Shown: positions 31,504 to 43,079, numbered from the stretch's first letter. The stretch: DNA of 64,000 nt from Falciphora oryzae (GCA_000733355.1 JNVV01000001.1:2872219-2936218), one strand, 5' to 3'. The notes: generated from the letters alone by a model not told the origin. Translations and numbers: made by a program.

Positions 31504-34353
31504 CTATCTTACAGCCCTCATCGCAGCCTCCCGGGCCGAGGTCCCTCTAATGGCCGTAGGCATCGGCGCGCCCGGCTCGCGGAAGAAGCAGCCGACATTG
31601 TGGCCTCCGCCCTGTATGGCAGGCCGGGAGCGGGCCCGGCCGATCTCGGACCAGTCGGCCAGGCACTCCCAGCAGAACTCGAAGGAGCAGCGGCGGCACG
31701 TCATGTGGAAGCACCCTTCGCCCTTCTCGACGGGCGCGCCGCACCCGGGGCCCGGGCAGCGCTTCGTGTTGGCCGCGATCCACCGCCGCGACGCCGCCTC
31801 GGCTGGGTCCGTGTTCCCCTCTTCCTGCCGCACCTCGTCCCACTCGCGGCACGTCAGCCCCTCGTGCCAGGGGCTCTGGTGGCGCGCGCACATGGCGAAG
31901 CTGCACGACTCGCAGGATACCTTGTGGCGCGCCGCGTGGGCCCAGCGTGACGTTCTGTTGTCGTCGTCGTCGTCGAGCGGGACCACGTCGTGGATCTGCC
32001 CGTTTTCGCACCCCTCGCGCAGACACCACATGAACCCGGGAATATCGGAAAGGTGGTTCAGGAGGCAGAGGCGGTCGTAGCGCGCAAACAGGTCCTCGCC
32101 GGTGCGGTCGTCTTCGGCGCCGCCGCCGGACAGGACAGAGGGCAGCAGCAGGGACCGGACCTCGTCGTGCAAGTAGACGTGCCCGCACCCGGTGCTGGGG
32201 CACGCCATCCGACCGGCGACGTCGCGGCCCCTCGAGTCGAGCTGCGAGCTCATGTGCCGCGCCAGGCAGCCGCGGCAGACGTCGAGGGCGTGCCGGGCCG
32301 CGCAGGCGGGCAGCACGGCGGCCGTGGGGAACGACCGGACCGAGACGGACCAGGCGCCCGGGAAGACGGCGGCCGCCTCGGCCCAGTGCGCCTCGTCGCG
32401 GGGCGTCCCGTCGGCGGCGTCGCGCACGGCCTCGCAGCAGATGCTACAGTCGCGCGTCGTGTAGCGCATCGAGTTCCCCGCGGCCGCGGCGCACAAGCTC
32501 TCCCGCGGCGTCGAGGGGCTGACGAAGAGGCCCGTGAAGATGGGCACCCTCAGCGTGCTGCTCCCGTCTTCGGAGTCGACCGGGAGGACCCGAGGTTCCA
32601 TGTCGGCGTCCCTGATGCTTGTGCTGAAGAGATCGCGCATCCGCCCTTGTCTGACGAGCTCATCGTGGAGCCTGGCTGCGAGAGTGAGAGCCTCGGCGGT
32701 GGGCCGGGGGGTCAAGGCCTCCAGGGCAGCGCGGAGTTTGCAGGCCCTCTCGAACCGGAACACGTGCATAGTAAGGTCAGGGCCCCCCAATGCCGAAAGG
32801 CGGGCGGCAACGAGGGCGCCGAGTGTATAGAGAACTCCGCTCGGTTGAGGCTGCCGGCCGAGTGGCTTCGAGCATGAGGGCATCGGACACCGCAGCCAAT
32901 CCAGGTTTCCATCCACGGGGCGCTCAGGGCCGAGGTTATGCCACCAGTCGGTGGCGGCGCCGGCGACAAGCCCTGCAACGTAGCACTTCTTGCAGACGGC
33001 TTTTGCGCAGCACGTAGTGACTCCGGTGGCCGAGAAGAGCTCATTCACCTCACATACCGCCCGCCGCTCGGAGGCCCATGGTGAGGACAGCCACGGATAG
33101 GTCGGCGCGTTGAGGAACTTGGGGATGCGGCATATTCTGCAAATCTTGACCGAGAGTGTGCCCGAAGTTCCGAGAGTCTGTCGCATATCGAGATTCGCTG
33201 CATACTGGGCAGCATGAGCAAGGCTCATGGCGGAGTCGATGTCGGCGGACAGCGACAACATACCCGGAGTAGCCTGAGATGCCGGCACTGATGCTACTGC
33301 TGAAGCTGGCGCAGCAGTGTCCCCCTGACGCTGGACGTATTTCAGCATCAGGATGTTGCGCTGTGTCAGCGCGCCGTCGATAGACTTGAGAAATGAGTTC
33401 GCCTCGTTCATCCGACTCCCGACTCTTGCAGCCACCGCCAGCGGCTCATTGCTTCCTCCAGTCTGATCCGTCGGCCTCAAACTGTCCAACATTCCATTTA
33501 CCACTACGTCTTTTCTTGCCAGGTTATTATTCTTCTCTCTTAGCTCCGCTTCCAAAGTCCTTATCCTTGCCAATAGCTCTTCGACGGAGTCATTTGCCGT
33601 TGAGGTAATTGTTTCGATTCCAGCCTTAGCGGGCGAGGCCACCCTGCCCGTCTCATCCACCGTATCACTCGGCTCATGCGGGATTGATGGAAGTGGTTTG
33701 ATATCGTCAGCCTCGGGTTGAAACCATAGTTCGTCAGACTCCCATGACGCCCTAGGTCGATCGGATGGTTCAGGGCATTCCTCAAAGTGATCACGACCTT
33801 GTGACAGAGGAGAATCAACGGGAGTATCGGCGTTGCTCTCGCCAGATGTCATCGACGGGGTTGGGCTAGCTGGATCTCGCCCATATGGCGGCCTTTCTGC
33901 TTGGCCGGGAATGCCGAGTATCGACGACGTGTTGTGGGACCTGGGTCTGTGGACGGCGTTGGATCTTGTCAGGGATAGCTTCCGGGAACCGGCGTCGCCC
34001 ATGGAAGCCTGGCCGATGGCAGCAGGCGGGGTGGGGAGGGACGGTTGTGTTGCATGCTTGGGGTTGTTGTTGAATGTCTCGGCGACAAAGTGTTTCCAGC
34101 TTCGGCCCCAGTGCCAGCTCTTGGCCGTGCCTCTTCGGGTGTCGGCGGATTCGGCATCGGAGTCGGTCTCGACAAGGACTCCCCATCTCTTGCTGTGTCC
34201 TGGGCCGCCCGAAACGTGTGGTTCCCCGAGAGACATGGTGCCCTCACGGAGACCATGCCCTTGGTATGTCGCCACGCAAGAAGCAGACATTGGTAAGTAT
34301 ATTCGAATTATAGTCGGCGCGGCCGAATAGCTCGATCGAATCCGCACTCGCAC
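31504..34353 (-). CDS. RBR-type E3 ubiquitin ligase (RING1-IBR-RING2)
   Basis: RBR ligases take ubiquitin from an E2 onto a RING2 cysteine and then onto substrate. One exon, up to 949 aa from the Met at 34353; Met codons 22 and 40 (MSLGEPHV, 34236) are alternative starts and the latter begins a more protein-like region. The first ~380 residues are disordered with one coiled coil (SVEELLARIRTLEAELREK). A first Cys cluster (KICRICRIPKF ... CCAKAVCKKC ... LRCPMPSC) spans about 400-495. RING1 begins at DCSICCEA (about 634), the IBR lies around 757-840 (CLREGC ... CESC ... CARH), and RING2 at about 863-895 (KRCPGPGC ... GEGCFHMTC ... CWEC). The Cys in GEGCFHM aligns with the catalytic Cys of parkin-type RING2. 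The substrate is unknown. Confidence 0.9.
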   Translation of the reverse strand: MRVRIRSSYSAAPTIIRIYLPMSASCVATYQGHGLREGTMSLGEPHVSGGPGHSKRWGVLVETDSDAESADTRRGTAKSWHWGRSWKHFVAETFNNNPKHATQPSLPTPPAAIGQASMGDAGSRKLSLTRSNAVHRPRSHNTSSILGIPGQAERPPYGRDPASPTPSMTSGESNADTPVDSPLSQGRDHFEECPEPSDRPRASWESDELWFQPEADDIKPLPSIPHEPSDTVDETGRVASPAKAGIETITSTANDSVEELLARIRTLEAELREKNNNLARKDVVVNGMLDSLRPTDQTGGSNEPLAVAARVGSRMNEANSFLKSIDGALTQRNILMLKYVQRQGDTAAPASAVASVPASQATPGMLSLSADIDSAMSLAHAAQYAANLDMRQTLGTSGTLSVKICRICRIPKFLNAPTYPWLSSPWASERRAVCEVNELFSATGVTTCCAKAVCKKCYVAGLVAGAATDWWHNLGPERPVDGNLDWLRCPMPSCSKPLGRQPQPSGVLYTLGALVAARLSALGGPDLTMHVFRFERACKLRAALEALTPRPTAEALTLAARLHDELVRQGRMRDLFSTSIRDADMEPRVLPVDSEDGSSTLRVPIFTGLFVSPSTPRESLCAAAAGNSMRYTTRDCSICCEAVRDAADGTPRDEAHWAEAAAVFPGAWSVSVRSFPTAAVLPACAARHALDVCRGCLARHMSSQLDSRGRDVAGRMACPSTGCGHVYLHDEVRSLLLPSVLSGGGAEDDRTGEDLFARYDRLCLLNHLSDIPGFMWCLREGCENGQIHDVVPLDDDDDNRTSRWAHAARHKVSCESCSFAMCARHQSPWHEGLTCREWDEVRQEEGNTDPAEAASRRWIAANTKRCPGPGCGAPVEKGEGCFHMTCRRCSFEFCWECLADWSEIGRARSRPAIQGGGHNVGCFFREPGAPMPTAIRGTSAREAAMRAVR

Positions 34354-36282
34354 GATTGTTTCCCGGTTTGGTGGTGGGCTAGCTGACGGAGCGAGTGGCT
34401 AGTAAACAAGGGCGTATATGCCCAAGGCCACAGCTGGTTTATGAAGCTCGAGGGGAGGGGCGAGCTCAACCGGGGATGAGAACAGACTAGCAACATCTCG
34501 TGGTTGTGGGACAGGGAGTGAGACTGCTTTTATTGGTCATGCCAGTCGGAGTCCGACGCAGCTCCTCAGTGACAGCCAACAGGAGCGGGATCAAGTGCTG
34601 CAGCAAGACTACGATTGGATGCCCAATGCCACAACACCGCAGTTGAGGCTTGCGCCAGGCCTCCGGACGGTACAGCCGTCGGGCCACAGCTAAGGCAAGG
34701 CAGCTCGCACACAGGTGCGCTAGTGAGTGATAACGATACCGAGACATGATTTGAGCAGGGAGCAGCACCTGAAACGTGAAACGGAGAAAGCCCTCGAGGC
34801 CGTCAGGCGGTATTCCTTGTGCTCCCTGGTGTTTTTCCTTTTCCCAACCTCATCTCCCACAGGAGATTGTGAGAAGCACATAGGATGGGGGAGATAGTAA
34901 TGACTGTTGTTGGCATGTGCTTATGGTGTTCAGAATAGAGTACCATCCGTGGCTTTGCTAGGCAACACAAGGGGCATGGCCGACAGCATGAAATGTTTGT
35001 GCGCCCGCTCGGAGCACTACTCCGAAAAGTCCAAGGGGCAAACCCGACACCAGAAAGCGGAAACGAACACACGGCCTAGCTGGCAGAACAACGTCATGAG
35101 AGCGCGGAATGTGAGTCCAGATGTCCATTTCCGGGGACGAGGCAGGGGGACGGGTTTGTGACAAGACTGCAGCAGCGCAGCTCGTATCAGGGAGGGGTGC
35201 ATGACCTGGTGGCGCCAATGTGTCAAAAATATCCCAATAGTGGAAGCAGCCGATCAGCCTTCCCAATAGCGTTGGCCAAGGATGTAGCTGACTTCCGGTG
35301 GCACTGTTCTTGTCCTGACAAGTGCCGGATTCCGCCTACCGACGAGGTCCTCGGTGTCAAGGAAGAGGACCCAGAAGACGAAGAAGAAAAACAAGAAATC
35401 TGGCAAGGTAAAACAGGCCAAAATAATATGGCCACCGCCGGCAGTGCCCGCTCAGCCATGGCCGGCCTGAGGCGAGAGGGGGTGGGGTATTTAAGCTTGA
35501 GCCGGAAATGATTGGAGGTCGACGCTAGCACAGCAGCCCAGCCTGCATCAGTGCCTCAATATGCACCTACCGTCATCCTCGCGAATGGGCACACAACAGC
35601 AGCAAGGCCATGACGGTCGCGTCACGAAGAGTGCCCGCCACGTGTGGCTCCCGTGCGGGGCGGCAGGCACAATCAGATTATCAGGAGATTTCGACAGGGC
35701 GCGGTGGACGTGGCTCAACTGAAGAGGGATGGGAAGTGGGCGGACGTGGTTCAAATAAGAAAAGGGATGAGGTGAAAGACATCCATTTCCGGGGCAATGT
35801 CCAGGCGGGCGGTGTTGGATGATCGATCAGCTGGTGCCAGTGAGTGATGGAAGGAGAAAAACCATGCATTGGCGAGGCAGAGTGGCAGAATCAGGCCGAA
35901 TAGGAAGAAGCCCGCGAGAGCACGGGCGATGGCTTGTTGCCTGAACGGGAAGGTGGAGAAAATCGACGGGCTTCCCCAAGAGGGCGGTGCAGAGGAAGAA
36001 CAATGGTGAACAGAGAAGTTGGTGTTGCGTTTTTGTGACGCCAGACCTGTTCGTCGAACACAAACTAAGCATTCTAAGATACCGGCGCTGTGATGGATTT
36101 AGAAGCAGTCCGAATGATTTGACATGGAACCTAGCTCCTCAGTGCATGATAGACATCTGGCACCCAGTCGATCCTGCGGGAGTCACCTGTGACGAGCTGG
36201 TCCCACGCGCAATAACGAATCCTTTTGACTTGATTCTCCGTTCCTGGACTTTTTCCATCTCGAACTTGCGATCAAACGCCTG
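34354..36282. other. Intergenic region
   Basis: About 1.9 kb, containing the promoter of the RBR gene and the 3' side of the next minus-strand gene. A short shared block (CCATTTCCGGGG) occurs near 35127 and 35783, too short to interpret. No gene is supported. Confidence 0.5.
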
Positions 36283-37057
36283 TCAATAATAGCCCCTCAC
36301 GAGCCGGTTCGAAAGCTTCTTGCGTCTCGCGCAGTTTCTCTCAGAACTAGGGTCGCACGGCCCGCCAAGGGATGTGCCAGACCTGCATTCTCCGTTTGGG
36401 TTTTCGCCGCCAGCTCCGGGCACGTCCTCGTCGCGGCCATGCCGGCAATTTGCGTAGGCGACGATGACCCTGTAGCCGTGGTCTGTGACGATCTGGCCCG
36501 ACCCGCCCGGGCTCAGCAGGCGGTTCTTTCGGCAGCAGCCGTAGGCGACAAGCTTGGCGAACCTGTCGAAGCCGTCGGCGCAGTGTACATCGATGGCGTG
36601 GTCGTTGTCGTTGCAGAGGTACAGCCCGCTTGTATTCCAACATGCGAAGCGCCGGCATGTGCGGGCCGGCACGGGGCACCGGCCGTCCCGGTACTCGCTG
36701 GTCCACTTGCGCCAGTAGTCGGCGAGCAGGGCGGAGTTGGCCTTGTCGGCGGTATCGTAGCCGCCGCACGTACGCTCTTAGACGCTCTGTGTTGGTTAAT
36801 GTTGAGGGACTCGGACTAATCTATCTCCGCCAAGAAGACGGTCTGGCGGCATGGCCTCCATCCTGAGCCGACTTGCCTATCTCCACGGGCCAAGTTGCTG
36901 TGGCGCCGTGGCCACCAATGATAGCTGTGCAACTCCCGTTCCCCTTGGGCACGGCAGTGCCATTTGGTGAACTTGCAAAAGCAAACGCCACCAAGCATGC
37001 TAGGGCGAGAAGGTTGAGGGCCGTTCTCGCCCGGGCAGAGGCGTGAGCCATGAGCAT
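36283..37057 (-). CDS. Secreted cysteine-rich protein (224 aa) with a GC-AG intron
   Basis: Exon 1 is 37057-36877 and exon 2 is 36776-36283. The intron (36777-36876, 100 nt) has donor ATAG|GCAAGT, a textbook GC-AG donor, and acceptor CTAAG. No GT donor restores the frame, and the join gives PVEIERTCGGYD. Exon 1 codes for a signal peptide (ALNLLALACLVAFAFAS). The mature protein has about a dozen cysteines, a Trp/Tyr-rich start (YWRKWTSEYRDG) and a core with CWNTSGLYLCNDNDH and GYGCCRK-like spacing (AYGCCRKN). The last ~45 residues are basic and low-complexity. It resembles families of secreted fungal proteins seen in plant-associated species, but I cannot name one. An extracellular role, possibly at a host or wall interface, is inferred. 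Confidence 0.72.
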
Positions 37058-37707
37058 AGCGATCGATCTTGCACCATAGACTGCGGGTTGGGTAGACGAG
37101 TTGTCGCGACTTGATTATTCCGCGCTCTTTCGCCCCATGCCCCAACGCGGCCAGCAGCAGAGCTTGGAACAGTCTTCTACCTGCTCGGTCAGCTTTTCGG
37201 AGTTATCTACCTCAGTCTTTTGCTTTTAACACACCCGGATCCCTGTCTATCTTTCCATTACCAAGGCATCGAGAAAGTACTAAACGCCCAGCGAGAGAAA
37301 AACAGACGACAGCGGGATAATCGGAACAAGTTCAGAAGAGACCGCGGGTGGCTTGCCTTGGCTTGCTGAAATCATCTCGGGCGGATAAGGTTCGGGCGGC
37401 TGCAGTTGGTGCCATCAAAGAAACAATAGAATTCAACCAGTCACTTACCCGCTCGACCCCTTTTCTCACCAAAAGGCTTTCAGAGGCAGCCCGTGCGATG
37501 GATTGATGCCAGCTAGGACCGGCGCCAGCGGGCGAGGCAGCCTGCTCAGGACATGTTTTTAACCAAGATCCCATACCACCCCGGGCCGGAGACTTTATTT
37601 CCACGAGAAGACTGATATAGCGATGGGCAGACAATCCAAACCCCAGAAAGGAAGAAAATACAAACGACAGGAAATCTGGCTTGCGGCCGTCGCCGATCGT
37701 CGTCGGA
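37058..37707. other. Divergent promoter region
   Basis: 650 bp between the minus-strand secreted-protein gene and the plus-strand kinase-like gene. Nothing else is recognised. Confidence 0.5.
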
Positions 37708-38684
37708 ATGGGGGCTCCCACAAACCACGAACTCAACACTAAGCGGGAGCAACACTGCATATCCATCACCCCAGAAAGGAAATACGTGAGTACCTTGTCT
37801 CAGCCGCACGTCGCCCTGCATAACCAGAGCTCAGCTCCATGCAGGCAGTCTGCCACGTCATTTACCCTTAACCTCCAGACAACCCTGCCGTGGCCGACCC
37901 AGGGGAAGACCAAACACTAACACGCCAGGGCTTTTTTGTCTTCGTGTTTCAACAGTACCGGTATGGCAACACATGGATCAAGCGGAGCCTCAGGCCGACC
38001 GAGTGGCAGAAGCACGGCGGCTTCATGTTCGTGCCCAAGTTCAATACGGAGCGCATAATCAACGAGGGCGCCTGCCTGCGCTTCGTGTCCGAGCACACCG
38101 ACATCCCCGTGCCGCGCCTGCACGCCTGCTTCGAGGACGACGGCGCCGCGTACCTCATCACCGAGTTCGTTGAGGGCGTGGCCCTGGGCCAACTCGAGCC
38201 CGCCCAACAGAAGATCGTGGTCCCCGAGCTGGAGCGCCACGTGGCCGCCCTCAAGGAGCTGACGTCGGACGTCTGGGGCGGGCCCGACGGCCTGGTCCTG
38301 CCGCCCTACCGCATCATGCGCAAGTCGAAGGGCCACCCCTGGCTCATGCACCGGCGCAACGAGGAGAGCCTCGTCTTCTGCCACAACGACCTCTCCGCCA
38401 ACAACATCATCGTCGACCCGTACACCCTGAGGATCAAGGCCATCATCGACTGGGAGTACGCCGGTTTCTTCCCGCACGAGTTCGACAGGCCCTTCTACCT
38501 TAGGCCTGGCCCGCCCGTCGCGCTCCAGGGCGAGGTGGACGACGTGGCCACGCTGGAGGCCATGATCGACAGGGAGAGGGTTTATGGAAACGGCCATCAC
38601 GTTTCATATTCCACCTCTACCCGAGGCAGTCAGCCTAGTCAGTCTAGTTCTCAGCCATCCTCGGCTCGCTCAAGCCAAGAGTAG
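37708..38684 (+). CDS. APH / protein-kinase-like phosphotransferase (268 aa)
   Basis: Two exons, 37708-37785 and 37956-38684, joined across a 170-nt intron (GTGAGT ... CAACAG). The join yields ERKYYRYGNTWIKRSLRP, typical of this fungal family, whereas reading straight through gives an unconvincing N-terminus. Kinase-fold marks: KRSLRPTEW (glycine-loop/Lys region), NEGACLRFVSEHTDIPVP, the hinge-like YLITEFVEGVAL, the catalytic loop CHNDLSANNIIVDP (HxDxxxxN) and the metal site AIIDWEYAGFFP. A short Ser-rich tail ends the protein. Many such fungal proteins are annotated as aminoglycoside phosphotransferase-like but phosphorylate unknown small molecules; antibiotic resistance should not be assumed. 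Confidence 0.85.
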
Positions 38685-39495
38685 CGGGGGCCTCGCATTC
38701 GTTGCTCATATTTTCTGTTGGGGGTGTTTTTGGCGGTCTCTCCCGGTGTCCTAGTTGTTCCCATGACCCAGTCTGTGGTGTATGCGAGCAGTTTTAGTCC
38801 AAATGTCTGATCTCGAGATATTGAGAGGTGCTAATATATCCGAGCCAACGCACCTACTCGGCCTATTTTCGGTTGCTGGACGAACATCATCAAGGCCAGT
38901 TCCCACATGAGAAAGCCCGGTATCGAATGGATCGATAGGATCGTTGCTCAGTGGATCAGTCGCCGCTTTCCACGTTCGCTCTTCTGTTCAGGGGCCAACA
39001 AGGTCCATATTATATTAGTTTGGCTATTTGTTGCAGAGCTTGATAATTCAGAATTCGCAAGTGACTTGCGCCGATTTTCGGAATTCCCGTCCTGCCTGCC
39101 CACACGAACTGCTTTATCCTCCCTAGCAAGTGTGACCTGCCACCAGCATGCAGATTTTGGACAGACTTGACTGACCCCAAGCCAGAGAATGCCTACTGAC
39201 CGAACCGAACCGGATTGAGTCTGCTGGAGAGAGTCAAACCAACACATGCTACTCCGCAAGTCCAACCGAAATGAGGCCAAGTAGACCCGCAAGCCAGCGA
39301 CTCTCCTCTGCCCCGCATAGCTCGCATGCATTGCTTCCAGTATATAGCATGGTAGCCGTGAAAGCCCCGGCATTCTGGGGAAGATGTTATTTATCGGGCT
39401 AAAAAGGCGGGCTTGCCGCTCTATCGAGCCCCATTGGGAGCCATAGTTAGTCATGATCTGGCCGTCAATATTCCGCCTACGCCGCCCCCGGGCCA
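38685..39495. other. Intergenic region
   Basis: No gene, repeat or RNA is recognised. It leads into the decayed gene at 39496. Confidence 0.5.
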
Positions 39496-40945
39496 TTGAA
39501 GGGGAGAGCTAGCTCACACACAAAGAGGAGCGACCCGGCCCCCGGCCTGCATCTCCTCACGATCCTGCCAGGGGTTGTTGGGCAAGCCTGCGTGTACGTG
39601 ACAGTCTCGAACGCGGCAGAGGCCGACCAGGGCGCGGAAACGATGCTCCATCATCGAAGGCTTCCTGCGCCTGGGCGATGACCTCAATGAGACTATCAGC
39701 TTGGACGGCATCGAACAAATCAACGGCAACTTCCTCCACGCTGGCAGCCACTTACCCGGCGGAATTTGCCCCCGGCATATACCCGTCTTCAGCTCGACGC
39801 TGCGCGAAATCCAGGGACACCTCGATGTCTGGGGGCGCCCACGGCCTAGCCACCATGGAATTCCCAAACCTTGGTAGCATCAAGGGTATGTCCTCCCTCT
39901 ACGTAATAGAAAGTCTGACCCGGCTCGACATCACGAGCCTCACGCGCGTCGGCACCATCTCCTTCGATACCCCCAACCTGCGCAACCTGTCGCACCGACG
40001 TCTCGAGAGCCTCACCGATCCATTCTTCGGCCACATTTCTCTCCAGGCCGCACTAGACTCGATTGACAGCTTCTATAGTGCCACGATAAACATGTCAAAT
40101 ACCCCACAGGACGTCGGCGGTGGCTTGTTCGTCAACCTGTGGAAGAGCCGTAACGTGAGGGAGCTGGCCATCGGCTGGTCGGGCCTGCGAGAGGCCGTGG
40201 TCAGCGGCAAGGACCCGCACCTGCGCCTCGGTGGGCCGGATACGACGCGCATTGGCATCGGAAGGCTAGAACTCGGGCCCGGCGTCGTCGGCCTCGAGCG
40301 CGGGCCTGCCTTGTCCTTCCCGAACGTTACGTTTCTCGAAGCCAAGGGAACCAGCATAACACCCATAAGGCTCCCCTTCGACCAGCTAACCCACATGGAC
40401 ATTCAAAAACCAGCCCAGCCCACCACTCTTGAGCTCCCACGTTCTGCCGAGAACTGGGACCTATGGCCGATGCATTTATATATACGGAGATGATATCACC
40501 CTAAACGATGCTCCACTGACGGATGGGCAAGTTCAAGAGGGGGAGAGGACATAGTACTAGCCACGGAAGGACATTAACAGCATCTACATCGAGACAGCCA
40601 TTACAGGCGAGTTCTTGTAAGCTTGCCCCCTCTAATTCACTCAACCCCAAATGGACGTGCCAAGGATTCTGACGAGATCCGGTCACTAACCGCTCGTTCC
40701 CAGAAGTGCGGGACCCGCAGACTGGCTCGACAAGTCATCAGAAGATTCATGAAAGTTTCCTCGTAGAAGGCCTCGAGGGGTCAAGCTTCACACGCGGTTC
40801 ACCGAATAAGCGGAACTCGGCGGGTGATGTGCGCAAGACCTACGAATGTAAAGAAGCATGTGGAGCAGGCAGGTCTGTTACTGCCCCATTGTCCAAACAT
40901 GGCATGGCGGCGCTTTTGGCATGTGCCATCGTGGCCATGATCTAG
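39496..40945 (+). pseudogene. Decayed GPI-anchored cell-surface (Ecm33/receptor-L-domain-like) gene
   Basis: Coding similarity moves between frames. Frame 1 has TVSNAAEADQ (about 39600-39640); the next has NETISLDGIEQINGNF and LPGGIC (about 39650-39830); the third has SLYVIESLTRLDITSLTRVG and many Leu-rich repeats of the L-domain style (39840-40490). From 40480 the frame shifts again (YGDDITLNDAPLTDG) and hits stops near 40548. A GTAAGC donor at about 40617 and a CCCAG acceptor near 40703 lead to a final segment with CKEACGAG and a hydrophobic GPI-signal-like tail (MAALLACAIVAMI) ending at 40945. At about 39832 one surplus G in a G run explains one break. Start and end are approximate. Such proteins normally sit in the wall or plasma membrane. 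At least three breaks make a functional product unlikely. Confidence 0.7.
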
Positions 40946-41641
40946 CCAAGGTGGATCTAGTAGCTGTCGTAGGCCTGGATATCATGTCCTGTGTAATTCT
41001 GTGCGGGCTAGTGCACATTCGGCTCTATTGGGCCATCTGCTCATATCCGGCATTGAAGCATTCGGGCCATTTCCTTCGCGGCTTGCGTCGCTTGGCCGCG
41101 ATTGAAAGCCGAGTGGCTCCTTGGCAGCATGCACAACATTCCTCCTTCACATTTCAGATAAGTTAGCGCTTGGAGGGAGGTGTTTTCTTGATCCGCATCT
41201 CAAGACGCAACATGGACAGTGACACCTCGTCACCGCTTATGTACACGCGGAACCCCCAACCGAGCGGAACCGGCAGTCAGCAGAACGCGCCGCCATTATA
41301 CGCAACCGGCCTGGACGCCTTGACCTGGTTCACATACCATAACTAAAATTGGCGTTCGGCGCGCAGCATTGACGCCCGCCCAAAACGCTCAACTGGGGGG
41401 GGGGGGGGGCCTCGGTTGCTCGGTTCCGCGTAGTGCACATGGCGACCGTTGCCAGCGACGAGGTTCGCGGTCAGACGCATCTGGAACAATTTTATGCTCG
41501 GAAGCAGCCGACTTGAGACGATCTTTTTCCTTTTGCTTTTTTTCTTTCAGCAGTCCTAACACCGGCCACAGTAAGGCCGTGATCGGCAGCCACGACGGTG
41601 ACCGCCACGGCCGTGGCGGAGGTACGAGCAGTGCTGCAGGG
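40946..41641. other. Region between the decayed gene and the transposon
   Basis: Includes a G run at about 41394-41410. No gene is supported. Confidence 0.45.
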
Positions 41642-41828
41642 GGGGGTTAGGTACCGGTAGGGATGACCCCCAGTTGGCCACCGTCCGCCAAAAAGCTCAA
41701 ACTGTGTCAGAAGCGGGGTTTTCGCCGCTGTTTTGGGGGGGGAGGGGCATCCAGTCGGCTCTCGATACGACACAACATCATCGACCTGCATCTGCACGTT
41801 AAAATTAGCCCAATTTATTACAAAAAAG

Positions 41829-43079
41829 ATGTCTTTTGATTCCCAGGCAACGGAAGTCGACGGCGCCGTTGTTGATACTATTCCCAACTCCCAAACAGAC
41901 TCCCAGGCGCCAGATTTTGGTGTTGACGATCCCGATAGCCGGCCGGGCGATACCCAGGCCGGCGAGGGCCCTTCCCGCAAGCGGAAACGAGGCGACGGCG
42001 GCGAGCCGGTTCGAGTATCTTAGTCTAGCGAAAAGACCGCCCGGCTAATCAGCCTTTTCCTCGATTGCCACCGCGAGGGCCTGTTTAAGAGCTCGAAAAA
42101 AGTCAATTTTAAAAAGGCCTAGGAGCGCGTACTGGCGGCGGCGACCGAGGAGTGGCCTGCTTTGAAACTATCGACCCAAACGATCGCCAACAAATACGAT
42201 AACGAACGGAGGAGATATGTCGCCTGAAAGTTATGGGTTAGCCTATCGGGTAATACCTGTGATCCGGAAACGGGCGCTTACGACGTTGATAGAGAGGACC
42301 CTTGGTGGCAGAGTTTTGCAAGCGTGCATGGGATACGGAAAGTTGGATGGATCGCCGCCGGCGTGCCGTTGGGGGAGGTGGCCTTATATCGGGAGCTTTG
42401 GGCGGGAGAGACGGCAAAAGGGACCATGATCCGTCGCTTTTCTATTGAAGGGAATGAGCTTGCTGAAAGATCCGTACGCGTTAGTGGCTTAGGTTTATTC
42501 AATGGGTATATTCCTGCAAATGAGGAGGGCGAGGGAGAGGGAGAGGGAGAGGGCGAGGGCGAGGGCGAGGGAGAGATGGAAACGGGCGAAGATACTCGCT
42601 GGCGGCCGATTACCTCCACGCTTACCCAACGGATGCCCGACCCTTTAATGCCGCCGCCGCCCTCTCGTCGCAGAAGGCCCTCTGCCGAGCAGTTGCATTA
42701 AAGGGCAACGGATCCGGATCTAGTAGCGGCCGCTAGGGACGGAGGCGTTGACGTACTGCGCGGCCGGAGGAGGCGTCGGGCCTCTAATTCATCGGAAGGA
42801 AGGGTCTCGCCGGCGAGACTCGAGTCGCCGCCGCCGGCAGCGTCGGAACAGCTAGCTAATGCTATATTGGTATTAGCAGGTTCCGTTAATAAGCGCCGTT
42901 AAAGCGTGGCTAAAGAGGCGATTAAATCTTTCACCGAGGGCTACCCGGCTAAACTTGAACCCTTTGAGTTTTTCCGCATCGCCCGCAATTTAAGATTATT
43001 AAGAGAGGCCGAGCTTTAAGTGGTATTGGATAAGGAAAGTCGGGATGCGTATGTATCCGAGGCTCGGAGGGCTAATTAA
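41829..43079 (+). pseudogene. Myb/SANT-like DNA-binding ORF of the PIF/Harbinger element
   Basis: A single frame runs from the ATG at 41829 to a stop at 43077-43079, about 416 codons, broken by six premature stops at 42021, 42120, 42225, 42699, 42900 and 43017 and by no frameshift. The block around 42030-42240 (TARLISLFLDCHREGLFK ... WPALKLSTQTIANKYDN) has the hydrophobic and Trp pattern of Myb/SANT-like domains that accompany fungal Harbinger transposases and are thought to help bind element ends. A Glu-Gly repeat near residue 235 comes from a GA-rich microsatellite. Context: convergent with the transposase ORF. Non-functional as sequenced. Confidence 0.7.
42523..42575 (+). repeat. GAGGGA/GAGGGC microsatellite
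   Basis: About eight hexamer units encode a Glu-Gly repeat inside the Myb-like ORF of the transposon. Directly visible. Confidence 0.9.

Noticed and set aside
37708..38684. Interpreting the APH-like gene as an antibiotic-resistance gene
   Set aside because: The family is widespread in fungi with unknown small-molecule substrates; only the kinase fold is visible.
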